Assembly: GCA_051859045.1 (NCBI GenBank)
Contig: JBHYGK010000025.1
Coordinates: 1-39,032 of the forward strand
Reading direction: 5' to 3'
Origin: JBHYGK01 sp051859045
GTDB taxonomy: Bacteria > Pseudomonadota > Gammaproteobacteria > Xanthomonadales > Xanthomonadaceae
Length of the DNA: 39,032 nucleotides
The notes under the pieces are model-generated. The model was not told where the DNA came from. It was given only the letters and a program-made list of their open reading frames with translations, and did no database searches. Below are positions 14,681 to 22,898 of this stretch, one piece after another. How positions within the stretch are numbered: the first letter of the stretch is position 1; every line of letters begins with the position of its first letter. The translations under genes and the position numbers were made by a program.

Positions 14681-17437
14681 TCAGCCCGCGACGCGATCCT
14701 TGCCGGCGCGCTTCGCGGCGTAGACGTGGGCGTCGGCGCGCTTGAGCAGGTCCGACAGGGTGTCGCCGGCGCGCGCCTCGGCCACGCCGAGGCTGGCGGT
14801 GATCGGCGGCTCGCCGGGACCGTGCGAGCCGGCCACCGCCGCGCGCAGCGCCTCGGCCCGCGCGAGGCCCGCGTCGCGGCCGGCGCCGGGGCAGAGCACC
14901 ACGAACTCCTCGCCGCCGGCGCGGAACACCTCGTCGCCGGGCGACGCCGCCGCGCGCAGGGCGCGCACGACCCGGCGCAGCACGGCGTCGCCGGCGTCGT
15001 GGCCGAGCGCGTCGTTGACCGCCTTGAAGTCGTCGAGGTCGAGCATCAGCAGCGTCACCGGGCGGCCCGAGCGCTCCAGCACGTCGAGCTCGCGGCCGGC
15101 GCGCGCCTGCAGCTCGCGGCGGTTGCCGGCGCCGGTCAGGGCGTCGTGGCTGGCCTCCTCGCGCAGCCGGGCCTCGAGCTGCTTGGTCGCGGTGACGTCG
15201 CCGATGTAGCCGTGCCACAGCGTGCTGCCGTCGGGCAGGCGCTCCGGGCGGGCCTCGCCGTGCAGCCAGCGCTCGCCGCGCTGCGGCAGGCGCACGCGGT
15301 ACTCGCAGCGCCACGGCAGCAGGGTCACCGAGGACTCGAGGATGCTCGCCGCCACGTCGGCCAGGTCGTCGGGATGCACCCGGCGCACCACCGCGTCGGC
15401 GTCGCGCGCGGCCTCCTCGGGGCTGACCTCGTAGACGTCGCGCAGGCCGTCGCTGGCGAAGGGGAAGCTCGCGCGCCCGTCCGGCCACAGCCGGTACTGG
15501 TAGATCGCGCCGGGGACCTGGGCGCTGAGGTTGCGCAGCAGCTGGTCGCCGCGGCGCAGGGCCTGCTCGCCGGCGAGCTCGCGGCTGACGTCGATGGCGA
15601 TGCCGAGGAAGCCGGCCAGGCTGCCGTCGGCGTCGTCCACCCGGGTGACCACCAGGCGCACGCTGCGCGCCTGGCCGTCCTTGCGCAGGTAGCGCCAGAC
15701 GCCCGGCTCCGGGCGCTGCTGGTGGGCCTGGGCCACGAACACGTCGAAGCCGGCGACCGGCCGCCCGAGCTGGCGCGAGAGTTCGGCGCCGCGGCGCGCG
15801 ACCTCCTCGGGGTCGTGGAAGTCCAGCGGCGTGCGCTGGCCCACCACCTCCTCGGCGCGCCAGCCCAGCAGGCGCTCCGCGCCCGCGTTGAACAGCCGGA
15901 TCCGGCCGTCGGGCTCGGTGGCGATGATCGCCACCTCGGTGGAGGAGGCCAGCAGCGAGGCCAGGTAGCGGTTGGCCAGCGCGGTCTCGTCCTGCAGGCG
16001 CTTCCAGGCGTCGACGTCGACCTCGGTGCCGAGCACCAGGGCCGGCGCGCCGGCCTCGTCGCGGGTGGCGATGCGCGCGCGCTCCAGCACCCAGCGCCAC
16101 TGCCCGCGCAGCGCGCGCACCCGGTGCATCGACTCGTGCATCGGCGCGTGGCCCGCGAGGTAGTCGGCCAGGCGCGCGTCCACGGCGGCGCGGTCGGCGG
16201 GGTGCACGCGCGAGCGCCAGGCGGCGAGGTCGAGCGTCGGCGCGTCGAGGCCCTCGCGGCGCAGCTGGCGCAGCCAGTCCTCGTGCAGCGCGAGGCGGTC
16301 GGCCGAGGCGTCCCACTCCCAGGCGCCGTCGCCGCCGTGGCCCGGCGCCGTGGGCCCGGTGCCGGCGTCGTCGCGCAGCGCCCGCAGCGCGGCGTCGCGG
16401 GCCTCGCGGTCGCGGCGCTGGCGCCGGCGCAGCCGCAGCGCCAGGCCGGCCCACGCGCTCAGCGCCACCGCCAGCGCCACGCCGCCGGCGAGCGCCAGCA
16501 GGTCCAGCCGCCCGGCCAGGCCGGCGCCCGGGGCGGCGTCGGCGGCGTAGACCTCCACCAGCAGCGGCCGGCCGTCGAAGCGCGCCTCGTGCACCAGCAG
16601 CGGCGCGGCGTCGGGCACGCGGCCGACCGGCAGGTCGAAGCGCACCTCGCGGGCGCCGTCGATCAGCACCAGCGACACCGGGCTGTCGTCGCGCAGCAGG
16701 CGGCCGGCGGCGGCGACCAGGTCGCCCGGGCGCATCGCCAGCAGCACCGCGCCGCGCGGGCGCTCGCGGGCGAGGTCGCCCTGCGCGTACACCGGCGCCG
16801 CGACCAGCAGGCCGGGGCCCGCGGCGGGATCGTCGTACAGCGGCACCGCGCCGAGCATCGCGGTGTCGCCCGAGCGCCAGGCGCGCTCGAGCATCGCGGC
16901 GCGGTCGGGCACCGACACCAGGTCGACGCCGCTGGCGATCAGGTCCAGCGGCTCGGGGGCGGAGGTGATCGCCAGGACGTAGTGCACCTCGCGCGCCGGC
17001 GAGATCGCCCCGCTGTCGTCGCGCAGCGGCATCGGCGCGCCGCGCTCCGCGCCGGCGGCGGCCTCCCAGGCCGCGCGGCGGCTGCCGGGCAGGTATTCGA
17101 TCCACGATAGGCCGACGTCCTCGCCGGCCTCGACGAAGCCGCGCCAGGCGGCGCGCCGCACCGGCTGCTCCCAGATCGCGAAGCGGCGGGCCGCGTGCAG
17201 CTGGCGGCTGCGTTCCTCGAACAGGCGCTCCACCAGGCGCGCCTTGGCCTCGGCGGCCGCCAGCCGGGTGGCCGCCTCGGTGCTGCGGTGGGCGTCGCCC
17301 AGCCCGGCCGCCACCAGCACCGCCAGCGCGATCCCGGCCAGCAGCAGCCCGAGCGTGGCCAGCCGATGGCGCAGGGCGCTGCGATCGGGCGGGGCGAGGT
17401 CGAGGGGCGGCGTGGGGGACGACGAGGGCTGGGGCAT
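14681..17437 (-). CDS. Membrane CHASE-PAS-GGDEF diguanylate cyclase
   Basis: The 918-residue protein has a membrane helix at about 24-46, a CHASE-like periplasmic sensor (WIEYLPGSRRAAWE) to about 310, a second helix near 318-340, three PAS/PAC modules (the third with IYQYRLWPDGRA) and a C-terminal GGDEF domain from residue 764. The active site is AGGEEF (GGEEF 841-845) with metal Asp in LDLDDFK and guanine-site FKAVNDALGHDAGD, so it should make c-di-GMP. The inhibitory I-site is lost: RxxD is replaced by SPGD (Ser where Arg is expected), so product inhibition may be absent. I chose the ATG at 17437; upstream residues are antisense to rsmC. It is transcribed divergently from rsmC. Confidence 0.92.
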   Translation of the reverse strand: MPQPSSSPTPPLDLAPPDRSALRHRLATLGLLLAGIALAVLVAAGLGDAHRSTEAATRLAAAEAKARLVERLFEERSRQLHAARRFAIWEQPVRRAAWRGFVEAGEDVGLSWIEYLPGSRRAAWEAAAGAERGAPMPLRDDSGAISPAREVHYVLAITSAPEPLDLIASGVDLVSVPDRAAMLERAWRSGDTAMLGAVPLYDDPAAGPGLLVAAPVYAQGDLARERPRGAVLLAMRPGDLVAAAGRLLRDDSPVSLVLIDGAREVRFDLPVGRVPDAAPLLVHEARFDGRPLLVEVYAADAAPGAGLAGRLDLLALAGGVALAVALSAWAGLALRLRRRQRRDREARDAALRALRDDAGTGPTAPGHGGDGAWEWDASADRLALHEDWLRQLRREGLDAPTLDLAAWRSRVHPADRAAVDARLADYLAGHAPMHESMHRVRALRGQWRWVLERARIATRDEAGAPALVLGTEVDVDAWKRLQDETALANRYLASLLASSTEVAIIATEPDGRIRLFNAGAERLLGWRAEEVVGQRTPLDFHDPEEVARRGAELSRQLGRPVAGFDVFVAQAHQQRPEPGVWRYLRKDGQARSVRLVVTRVDDADGSLAGFLGIAIDVSRELAGEQALRRGDQLLRNLSAQVPGAIYQYRLWPDGRASFPFASDGLRDVYEVSPEEAARDADAVVRRVHPDDLADVAASILESSVTLLPWRCEYRVRLPQRGERWLHGEARPERLPDGSTLWHGYIGDVTATKQLEARLREEASHDALTGAGNRRELQARAGRELDVLERSGRPVTLLMLDLDDFKAVNDALGHDAGDAVLRRVVRALRAAASPGDEVFRAGGEEFVVLCPGAGRDAGLARAEALRAAVAGSHGPGEPPITASLGVAEARAGDTLSDLLKRADAHVYAAKRAGKDRVAG

Positions 17438-17557
17438 CGGAGCGGGCGCCCCGGGTGCGTGGCCGGGGGAGCCCAAGAGTGCCCTGCGCGGTGGCCCCCG
17501 GGCCAGCCCGGCGTGGCCCCGGGGCGCCGCGCGGCGGGCCGGCCCGGCCGGGCGGTG

Positions 17558-17563
17558 TACGAT
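17558..17563 (+). promoter_or_regulatory. Putative -10 element (TACGAT) for rsmC-rsuA
   Basis: It matches TATAAT at four of six positions, 28 bp before the rsmC ATG. No clear -35. Confidence 0.4.
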
Positions 17564-17591
17564 CCGCGCCCCGCCCGCCGCCACCCCGCCG

Positions 17592-18644
17592 ATGCCCGCC
17601 CACGCCGACGCCCCGCTCGAGACCCTCTTCCACGCCATCGACGGCGTGCGCGTCGCGCTGCCCGCGGCCGGCGAGGTGCTGTTCCTCGGCGCGCGCCCCG
17701 GGCCGGCCTTGGGCCGGCTGCCGCGCGGCCGGCTGCGCTGCGTGCAGGGCTTCAAGCCCTGGGCCGACGCGCTGGCCCGCGACGGCCACGCCGTGCAGCC
17801 CGAGGCCGACGGCCTGGCGCCCGCCCCGCTGGTGCTGGTGCTGCCCCCGCGCCAGCGCGACCACGCCCGCGCCACCCTGGCCCGGGCCGTGCTGGCCGCC
17901 GGCCCCGGCGGCGTGGTGCTGGCCGCGGCCGCGAACGCCGAGGGCGCCCGTTCGCTCGAGGACGACCTGGCCAAGCTCGCCGGCCCGGTCTCGAGCCTGA
18001 GCAAGCACAAGGGCCGCGCGTTCTGGACCGCGCCCCTGCACGGCGCACCGGACCCCGCCCTGGCCGCGGCCTGGGCCGCGCTGGACGCCCCGCGCCCGCT
18101 GGCCGGCCGCGACGGCGCCGCCGCGCTGTGGAGCCGCCCGGGCCTGTTCGCCGACGGCCGCGTCGACACCGGCTCGGCCCTGCTGATCGAGGCGCTGCCG
18201 GCCGATTTGGCCGGCCACGCGGCCGACCTCGGCGCCGGCGTGGGCGTCATCGCCCACGCGCTGCTCGCGCGCTGCCCGGGCATCACCCGCGTCGAGCTGT
18301 TCGAGGCCGAGCGCCGCGCCCTCGACCTGGCGGCGCGCAACCTCGCCGACGCCCGCGTGCCGGTGGGCCTGCACTGGCACGACGTGGCCACCGGCCTGCC
18401 GGGCCGCTACGACGTGATCGTCAGCAACCCGCCCTTCCACGTCGGCGCGATCGCGCGGCCGGCACTGGGCCGGGCCTTCATCGCCGCGGCCGCGGCCGCG
18501 CTGGCCCCGCGCGGCCGGCTGGTGCTGGTGGCCAACCGCCACCTCGCCTACGAGCAGGCGCTGGCCGAGCGCTTCGAGCGCGTGGCGGTGCTGCGCGACG
18601 CGCAGGGCTTCAAGGTGCTCGAGGCCACGGGCGTGCGCCGATGA
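17592..18644 (+). CDS. rsmC: 16S rRNA (guanine-N2) methyltransferase, RsmC type
   Basis: A 350-residue SAM-dependent methyltransferase. It shows the RsmC/RlmG two-lobe design: a degenerate N-terminal Rossmann lobe (residues about 20-160) and a catalytic C-terminal lobe. The latter has the SAM loop DLGAGVGVIAHALL (about 213-226), the acidic LFEAERRALDLAARN and the catalytic motif VSNPPFH, in which NPPF binds the guanine amino group. E. coli RsmC (343 residues) makes m2G1207 in 16S rRNA; RlmG is a close alternative for 23S rRNA, but the overlap with rsuA favours RsmC. Its TGA overlaps the next gene's ATG (ATGA), showing coupling to rsuA. Confidence 0.85.
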   Translation: MPAHADAPLETLFHAIDGVRVALPAAGEVLFLGARPGPALGRLPRGRLRCVQGFKPWADALARDGHAVQPEADGLAPAPLVLVLPPRQRDHARATLARAVLAAGPGGVVLAAAANAEGARSLEDDLAKLAGPVSSLSKHKGRAFWTAPLHGAPDPALAAAWAALDAPRPLAGRDGAAALWSRPGLFADGRVDTGSALLIEALPADLAGHAADLGAGVGVIAHALLARCPGITRVELFEAERRALDLAARNLADARVPVGLHWHDVATGLPGRYDVIVSNPPFHVGAIARPALGRAFIAAAAAALAPRGRLVLVANRHLAYEQALAERFERVAVLRDAQGFKVLEATGVRR

Positions 18645-19354
18645 AGCCGCTGAAGCTGCGCCGCCTGCTCGCGGGCCTGGGCTACGGCACCCGCCGCGAG
18701 GTCGAGGGCCTGGTGATCGACGGCCGGGTCACCGACGCTGCCGGCGAGCGCCTCTACGCCGACGACGTGGTGGACCACGCCGAGGTGCGCCTGGACGGCG
18801 CGCCGCTCGACCACGCCCACGGCCTGCTGGTGATGCTGCACAAGCCGGTGGGCTACACCTGCGCGCTGAAGGACCCGGGCCGGCTGGTCTACGACCTGCT
18901 GCCGCCGCGCTGGAAGGCGCGCGACCCGGTGATGTCCACCGTGGGCCGGCTCGACCGCGACACCTCCGGCCTGCTGCTGCTCACCGACGACGGCCAGCTG
19001 CTGCACCGGATCATCAGCCCGAAGTCGCACCTGCCCAAGGTCTACGAGGCCACCCTGGCCGAGGACCTGCGCGGCGACGAGGGCGCGGCGTTCGCCAGCG
19101 GCACGCTGATGCTCGAGGGCGAGAGCAAGCCGCTGCTGCCCGCCGGCTTCGAGGCCCTCGGCCCGCGCCGCGCGCGGCTGGTGCTGCACGAGGGCCGCTA
19201 CCACCAGGTGCGGCGGATGTTCGCGGCGATCGGCCACCACGTGGCCGCGCTGCACCGGCCGCAGGTGGGTGGGCTGGACCTCGGCGAGCTGCCGGTGGGC
19301 GAGTGGGTGGTGCTGGACGAGGCCGCGCGCGCGCGGCTGTTCGCCGCCGGCTGA
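18641..19354 (+). CDS. rsuA: 16S rRNA pseudouridine synthase RsuA
   Basis: A 237-residue pseudouridine synthase of the RsuA family. An N-terminal S4 RNA-binding segment (LRRLLAGLGYGTRREVEGLVIDGRV, residues 6-30) precedes the catalytic domain with HKPVGYTCA and the signature GRLDRDTSGLLLLT, in which D105 is the catalytic aspartate. The family block HEGRYHQVRRMFAAIGHHVAALHR is near the C-terminus. E. coli RsuA (231 residues) makes pseudouridine 516 of 16S rRNA. The start is fixed by the ATGA overlap with rsmC; together they form a two-gene 16S rRNA modification operon. RluE/RluF-type paralogs are less likely given length and context. Confidence 0.88.
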   Translation: MKPLKLRRLLAGLGYGTRREVEGLVIDGRVTDAAGERLYADDVVDHAEVRLDGAPLDHAHGLLVMLHKPVGYTCALKDPGRLVYDLLPPRWKARDPVMSTVGRLDRDTSGLLLLTDDGQLLHRIISPKSHLPKVYEATLAEDLRGDEGAAFASGTLMLEGESKPLLPAGFEALGPRRARLVLHEGRYHQVRRMFAAIGHHVAALHRPQVGGLDLGELPVGEWVVLDEAARARLFAAG

Positions 19355-19369
19355 GCCCGGCGACCGCGC

Positions 19370-19393
19370 GGGCTTGCGGGCTTCCGGGCTTGC
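19370..19393. repeat. Three tandem 8-bp units (GGGCTTGC / GGGCTTCC / GGGCTTGC)
   Basis: A short direct repeat just after the rsuA stop, in the 92-bp gap before the GGDEF gene. Two units are identical and one differs by one base. Confidence 0.6.
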
Positions 19394-19446
19394 GGGAGCC
19401 CCGGCCGCGGGCGCAGGCTCGACGCCCGCGCGACAGGGGAGGGCGC

Positions 19447-20205
19447 ATGGCCGGTTGGTTCCGCAGCGTCAGCGAGGCGATCGGGCGCGTGTTCGGCGGC
19501 GCGGCCGCCGACGACGCGCCGCGCGCGAGCGCCCGTTCAGCCGGCGATCCGGCCGGCGACCCCGCCGCGCACCCGCGCGATCCGGTGACGGGCCTGCTCG
19601 ACCACGACGGCTTCACCGGCGCGATGGACGCGCGCGGCGGGGCCGGCGCCGGCGAGCGCCGGCGCGGGCGCGGCGGGCAGGACGCGCTGCTGCGCCTCGA
19701 CGTGGACCTCGAGCCCGGCGTCGACGCCGGCGCGCCCGCGCTGGACGCGGTGCTGGCCGAGGTCTCGCGCCGGCTCAACCGGCTGATGCGCGAGGACGAC
19801 CTGGTGGCGCGCTGGGGCGGCGAGCGCTTCGTGGTCTACATCCGCAACGCCCCCCTCGAGGCGCTGCCCGCGCTGGTGGGCCGGGTGCTGGGCGGGATCG
19901 AGTCGCGGCCGGTGCAGGCCGGCGAGGCCAGCCTGCGGCTCGCGGCCTCGGTGGGCCTGGTGCCGCTGCCGCTGCGGCCGCTGCCCGAGGCCGCCTTCGG
20001 CTGGGAGCAGGCGCTGGCCACCGCGGACCAGGCGCTGATGCTGAGCAAGGCGCGCGGCGCGCACCGCGCGCACGTGCTGCTGTCGGTCGACCCGCGCGAC
20101 CCCGAGGCCATGGGCCTGCTGGTGCACGACCTTGGCGAGGCCTCGCGGCGGCGCTGGGTGGAACTGCGCGAGGTGCTGGGCCCGGCGGCGCGGCCGGCGG
20201 GCTGA
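19447..20205 (+). CDS. Degenerate GGDEF-domain protein with intact I-site
   Basis: A 252-residue soluble protein: about 43 residues of linker, then one GGDEF domain opening with DPVTGLLDHDGF (45-56). The A-site is WGGERF (GGERF at 124-128) instead of GG[DE]EF, and the FKxxND substrate region is replaced by LDVDLEPGVDAGAP. Cyclase activity is therefore doubtful. The product-binding I-site is perfect: REDD (R115, D118), four residues before RWGGERF, as in WspR-type cyclases. The most natural reading is a c-di-GMP receptor or regulatory partner. AGGGGAGGG lies just upstream of the ATG at 19447. It is stop-to-stop with the convergent YajQ-family gene and could follow rsuA transcriptionally (92-bp gap). 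Confidence 0.8.
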   Translation: MAGWFRSVSEAIGRVFGGAAADDAPRASARSAGDPAGDPAAHPRDPVTGLLDHDGFTGAMDARGGAGAGERRRGRGGQDALLRLDVDLEPGVDAGAPALDAVLAEVSRRLNRLMREDDLVARWGGERFVVYIRNAPLEALPALVGRVLGGIESRPVQAGEASLRLAASVGLVPLPLRPLPEAAFGWEQALATADQALMLSKARGAHRAHVLLSVDPRDPEAMGLLVHDLGEASRRRWVELREVLGPAARPAG

Positions 20206-20221
20206 GCCCGGGGGGGCTCAG
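20202..20221. terminator. Hairpin containing both stop codons (GGDEF / YajQ)
   Basis: CTGAGCCC (20202-20209) pairs with GGGCTCAG (20214-20221) over a GGGG loop. The arms contain the TGA of each convergent gene, whose coding ends are only 12 bp apart. Confidence 0.55.
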
Positions 20222-20700
20222 TCGCGGAAGTTCTCGAACTGCAGCGGCAGCTCGAAGTCGCCCGCGCGCAGCAGCGCGATCGCGGCCTGCAGGTCGTCGC
20301 GCTTCTTGCCCGTCACCTTGAGCTTCTCGCCGGCGATCTGGGCCTCGACCTTCAGCTTGGCCTCCTTGATCGCGGCGACGATCTTCTTGGCCGTCTTCTG
20401 CTCGATGCCCTGCTTGACGGTGATCTTCTGGCGCGCGCCGGCGAGGTTGGTCTCCACCTCGCCCTCCTCGAGCGCGCGCAGGTCGATGCCGCGCGCCACG
20501 AACTTCGCGCGCAGGATCTCGAACATCTGCTTGAGCTGGAAGTCGCTGGGCGCGGACTGGGTGATCACCGCCTCCTCGAGCGCGAACTTCGCGTCGGTGC
20601 CCTTGAAGTCGAAGCGGTTGGCCAGCTCGCGGTTGGCGATGTCGACCGCGTTGGTGAGTTCGTGCTTGTCGACTTCCGAGACGACGTCGAAGGAGGGCAT
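20218..20700 (-). CDS. yajQ: YajQ-family nucleotide/c-di-GMP-binding protein
   Basis: A 160-residue protein with the family hallmarks MPSFDVVSEVDKHELTNAVD, NRFDFKGT, FEILRAKFVARGID and KITVKQGIEQKTAKKIV. YajQ proteins have two ferredoxin-like lobes, and a Xanthomonas campestris member has been reported to bind c-di-GMP and control virulence genes, so a c-di-GMP effector role is plausible in this lineage. The start is the ATG at 20700, preceded by GAGG; the longer in-frame reading to 20799 adds 33 unrelated residues. Its neighbour is a degenerate GGDEF protein. Confidence 0.93.
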   Translation of the reverse strand: MPSFDVVSEVDKHELTNAVDIANRELANRFDFKGTDAKFALEEAVITQSAPSDFQLKQMFEILRAKFVARGIDLRALEEGEVETNLAGARQKITVKQGIEQKTAKKIVAAIKEAKLKVEAQIAGEKLKVTGKKRDDLQAAIALLRAGDFELPLQFENFRD

Positions 20701-20843
20701 GGCGGCCTCGCGGTGATGGCTGGGGGCGGCAAGGGTATCCGGCCCCGTTCGCGCCGTCAGCCGTCGCGGCGGCCGGGAGCTCTCTGGCACCATCGGCATC
20801 GATGCGCGGCAACTCCGGCCGCGCCCATGACAGGGATGTCCCG

Positions 20844-22898
20844 ATGACCACCTACCGCCGCCTCCGCGGCGAGCGCCTGCTCGCCGCCTCCCTGCTGCTC
20901 GCGCTCGCGCCGCCGTCCTTTGCGGCCGAGGTGACGCTGCGCCTGCTGGATCCCGGGACCGTCCCGGAGACCGTGTGGGTCGCGCCGGTGGAGGCGGACG
21001 GACGCACCGGCGCGCCGCGCGCGCTGGCGCCCCTGCCGCCCGACGGGAGTGCGATGAAGTCGCTCGCGCAGGCGCGCTACCAGGGCGAGCTCGCCCCGGG
21101 CGCCTGGCGGGTGGTCGGCGTGGCGATGGATCGCCAGGCCCCGCTCGGCCGCCTGGAGTGGCTGCTGCCGCCGGTGCGCGCGTCGGTGCCGGACGCCGAG
21201 GGGCCCACCCGTGGCGTCGTGTCGCTGGTCGCGGGCGGCGCCGATTTCGAGGTGCCGGCCGATGCCGGGGCGCTGGATCTCGGCGTGGCGGCGCTGCTCG
21301 GTGACGGCAACGTCTCGGTGCTCGACCGCCGCGCCGGCGAGGCGGGCTGGCGCGCCCCCGTCATGGCGCATGAGGCGCAGCCGGATCTCGCCGCGCTGCG
21401 CGCCGCTGCGCTGGTGCTGCTGCGCCCGCTGCGCATCGAGGGCGCAGGGCTGGTGGCCATGACGACCGATGGTCGCCTCGCGATCGGCCGGGCTGGAGAC
21501 TGGCGCCCGCTGCGGGGGTTCGAGGATGCCCAGGCGATCGCGCTCCTGCCGATCGAGGACGGCGTGCTCGTGCTCGGGCGCGAGGGCGCCCTCGCCCGCG
21601 TGCGGGCCGATGCCGGGCTCGAGCGGCTGCCGACCGCAGGCCTGCCGCCGCGTGCGCCGATCCATGCCGAGTGCAGCGCCGCGATGCGCTGCGTGGCGGA
21701 GTACCCGGCCGAGGGGGGTGGGGAGGGCCGGGAGGTGTTCGAGACCGATGACGCCAGGGTAGGCCCGTGGCGGCCGGCCGCCGCGCCGTCCGATTCCGCG
21801 CCGCCCTCGCCCGTGGCGCCGACCATCGTGGTCGATGGCCGCTCCTACCGCTTCGACGCCGGCCGCCTGATGGTGGCCGATGCCTCGGGGGCGTTCGCGG
21901 TCGATGCCACCCTTCTCGCGGCCCTCGCCCCTGACGCCCCCCGGGCCGCCGCGACCCGCCGCCCGGCCGAGCGCCCGGCGGCCGTCGAGGATGCCTCCCG
22001 CGTGGTCGCCCTGGCGGAGGAGCACATCGGCATGCTGCGCGCGGCGATCGACCTGGACGTCCTCGCGCAGCAGCGCGGGCCGACCATGCTCGCGTCGCAC
22101 GCGCCGGTGCTGCCCGACTTCAGCACCATGCCGGGTCTCGCCGGGGCGTCACCGACGCAGATCGCGATCGGCGGCGGACTCGGCGTCGTGCTGGCTTCGG
22201 CGCTGCTTGACGCCTCGGCGCAGGCCGACCTGCAGCGCTTCGCCGACCAGACCCTCGAGCCGGTCACCGCGACGCTGGAGCAGGGCCTGGAGGGCGCGGT
22301 CGGCGCCGGCGTGCAGGACGCGCTGCTGCGCAACGGGCGCGACGGCACCGGCCTGCTGTTTCTGGAGGACGCCGGCGAGCAGCACTTCGATCGTGTCCGC
22401 GTACGCGGCACGATCCGCGAGCGCCTGCTGATCCGCCCCGCGCCCTGGCTCTCGCGCATCGCGACCACGCCGGTGGCGATGGCGCAGGACTGGCGCCACC
22501 TCCGGATCGCGATCGACATCACCCGGCTCGAGGGCGCGCAGCGCCCCTATGGCGCGCCGCCCACGCGGCCGGTCGCGATCGTCATCGAGGCGCCGCTGGG
22601 CGCGGAGACGCCGACCCTCCCCGAGGCCTGGGCCGTGGACGGTGCCCGCCCGCTCCGCCACGCGGTGCGCGATGCGATCGCGGCGGCCGTCGAGCTCTCG
22701 CTGGCCGAGCCGATCCCCTACGAGCCGGCCGACGCGGCGCCGATCGACCTGCTGCTGTCCACCGGCGTGGAGCGCGTGCAGGGCGTCCTGCTCGAGCGGC
22801 GCGGCCCGGACCTGCTGATCGGGTTGCCGGATCGCACCATGCTGCGCATCGAGGCCCGGCTGGTGGACGACGTGGTCGGCGCAGAGGCGTCGCGATGA
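20844..22898 (+). CDS. Exported protein of unknown function, shorter tandem paralog
   Basis: I do not recognise this 684-residue protein. A signal peptide is clear (RRLRGERLLAASLLLALA, cleavage after SFA, about residue 27); the mature part starts AEVTLRL. It is a full-length paralog of the next gene. Shared blocks are the Ig-like start with WVAPVEADG, the segment LDLGVAALLGDGNVSVLDRRAGEAGW (144-169), a CX5C pair (C277, C283), and a C-terminal domain ending in LLIGLPDRTMLRIEARLVDDV. In place of the partner's Asp-box region it has a Pro/Ala-rich linker (about 290-330), plus a glycine-rich hydrophobic stretch (IAIGGGLGVVLASALL). Codon third positions are less GC-biased than in neighbours, which suggests recent arrival or weak selection. 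Its stop overlaps the next start (ATGA). Confidence 0.8.
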   Translation: MTTYRRLRGERLLAASLLLALAPPSFAAEVTLRLLDPGTVPETVWVAPVEADGRTGAPRALAPLPPDGSAMKSLAQARYQGELAPGAWRVVGVAMDRQAPLGRLEWLLPPVRASVPDAEGPTRGVVSLVAGGADFEVPADAGALDLGVAALLGDGNVSVLDRRAGEAGWRAPVMAHEAQPDLAALRAAALVLLRPLRIEGAGLVAMTTDGRLAIGRAGDWRPLRGFEDAQAIALLPIEDGVLVLGREGALARVRADAGLERLPTAGLPPRAPIHAECSAAMRCVAEYPAEGGGEGREVFETDDARVGPWRPAAAPSDSAPPSPVAPTIVVDGRSYRFDAGRLMVADASGAFAVDATLLAALAPDAPRAAATRRPAERPAAVEDASRVVALAEEHIGMLRAAIDLDVLAQQRGPTMLASHAPVLPDFSTMPGLAGASPTQIAIGGGLGVVLASALLDASAQADLQRFADQTLEPVTATLEQGLEGAVGAGVQDALLRNGRDGTGLLFLEDAGEQHFDRVRVRGTIRERLLIRPAPWLSRIATTPVAMAQDWRHLRIAIDITRLEGAQRPYGAPPTRPVAIVIEAPLGAETPTLPEAWAVDGARPLRHAVRDAIAAAVELSLAEPIPYEPADAAPIDLLLSTGVERVQGVLLERRGPDLLIGLPDRTMLRIEARLVDDVVGAEASR

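Noticed and set aside
13620..18542. A single 1640-codon open frame on the minus strand
   Set aside because: Only its last 310 codons (the B3 lactamase) look like a protein. The rest is Arg/Ala/Gly-rich antisense of the GGDEF and rsmC genes, a usual effect of extreme GC content.
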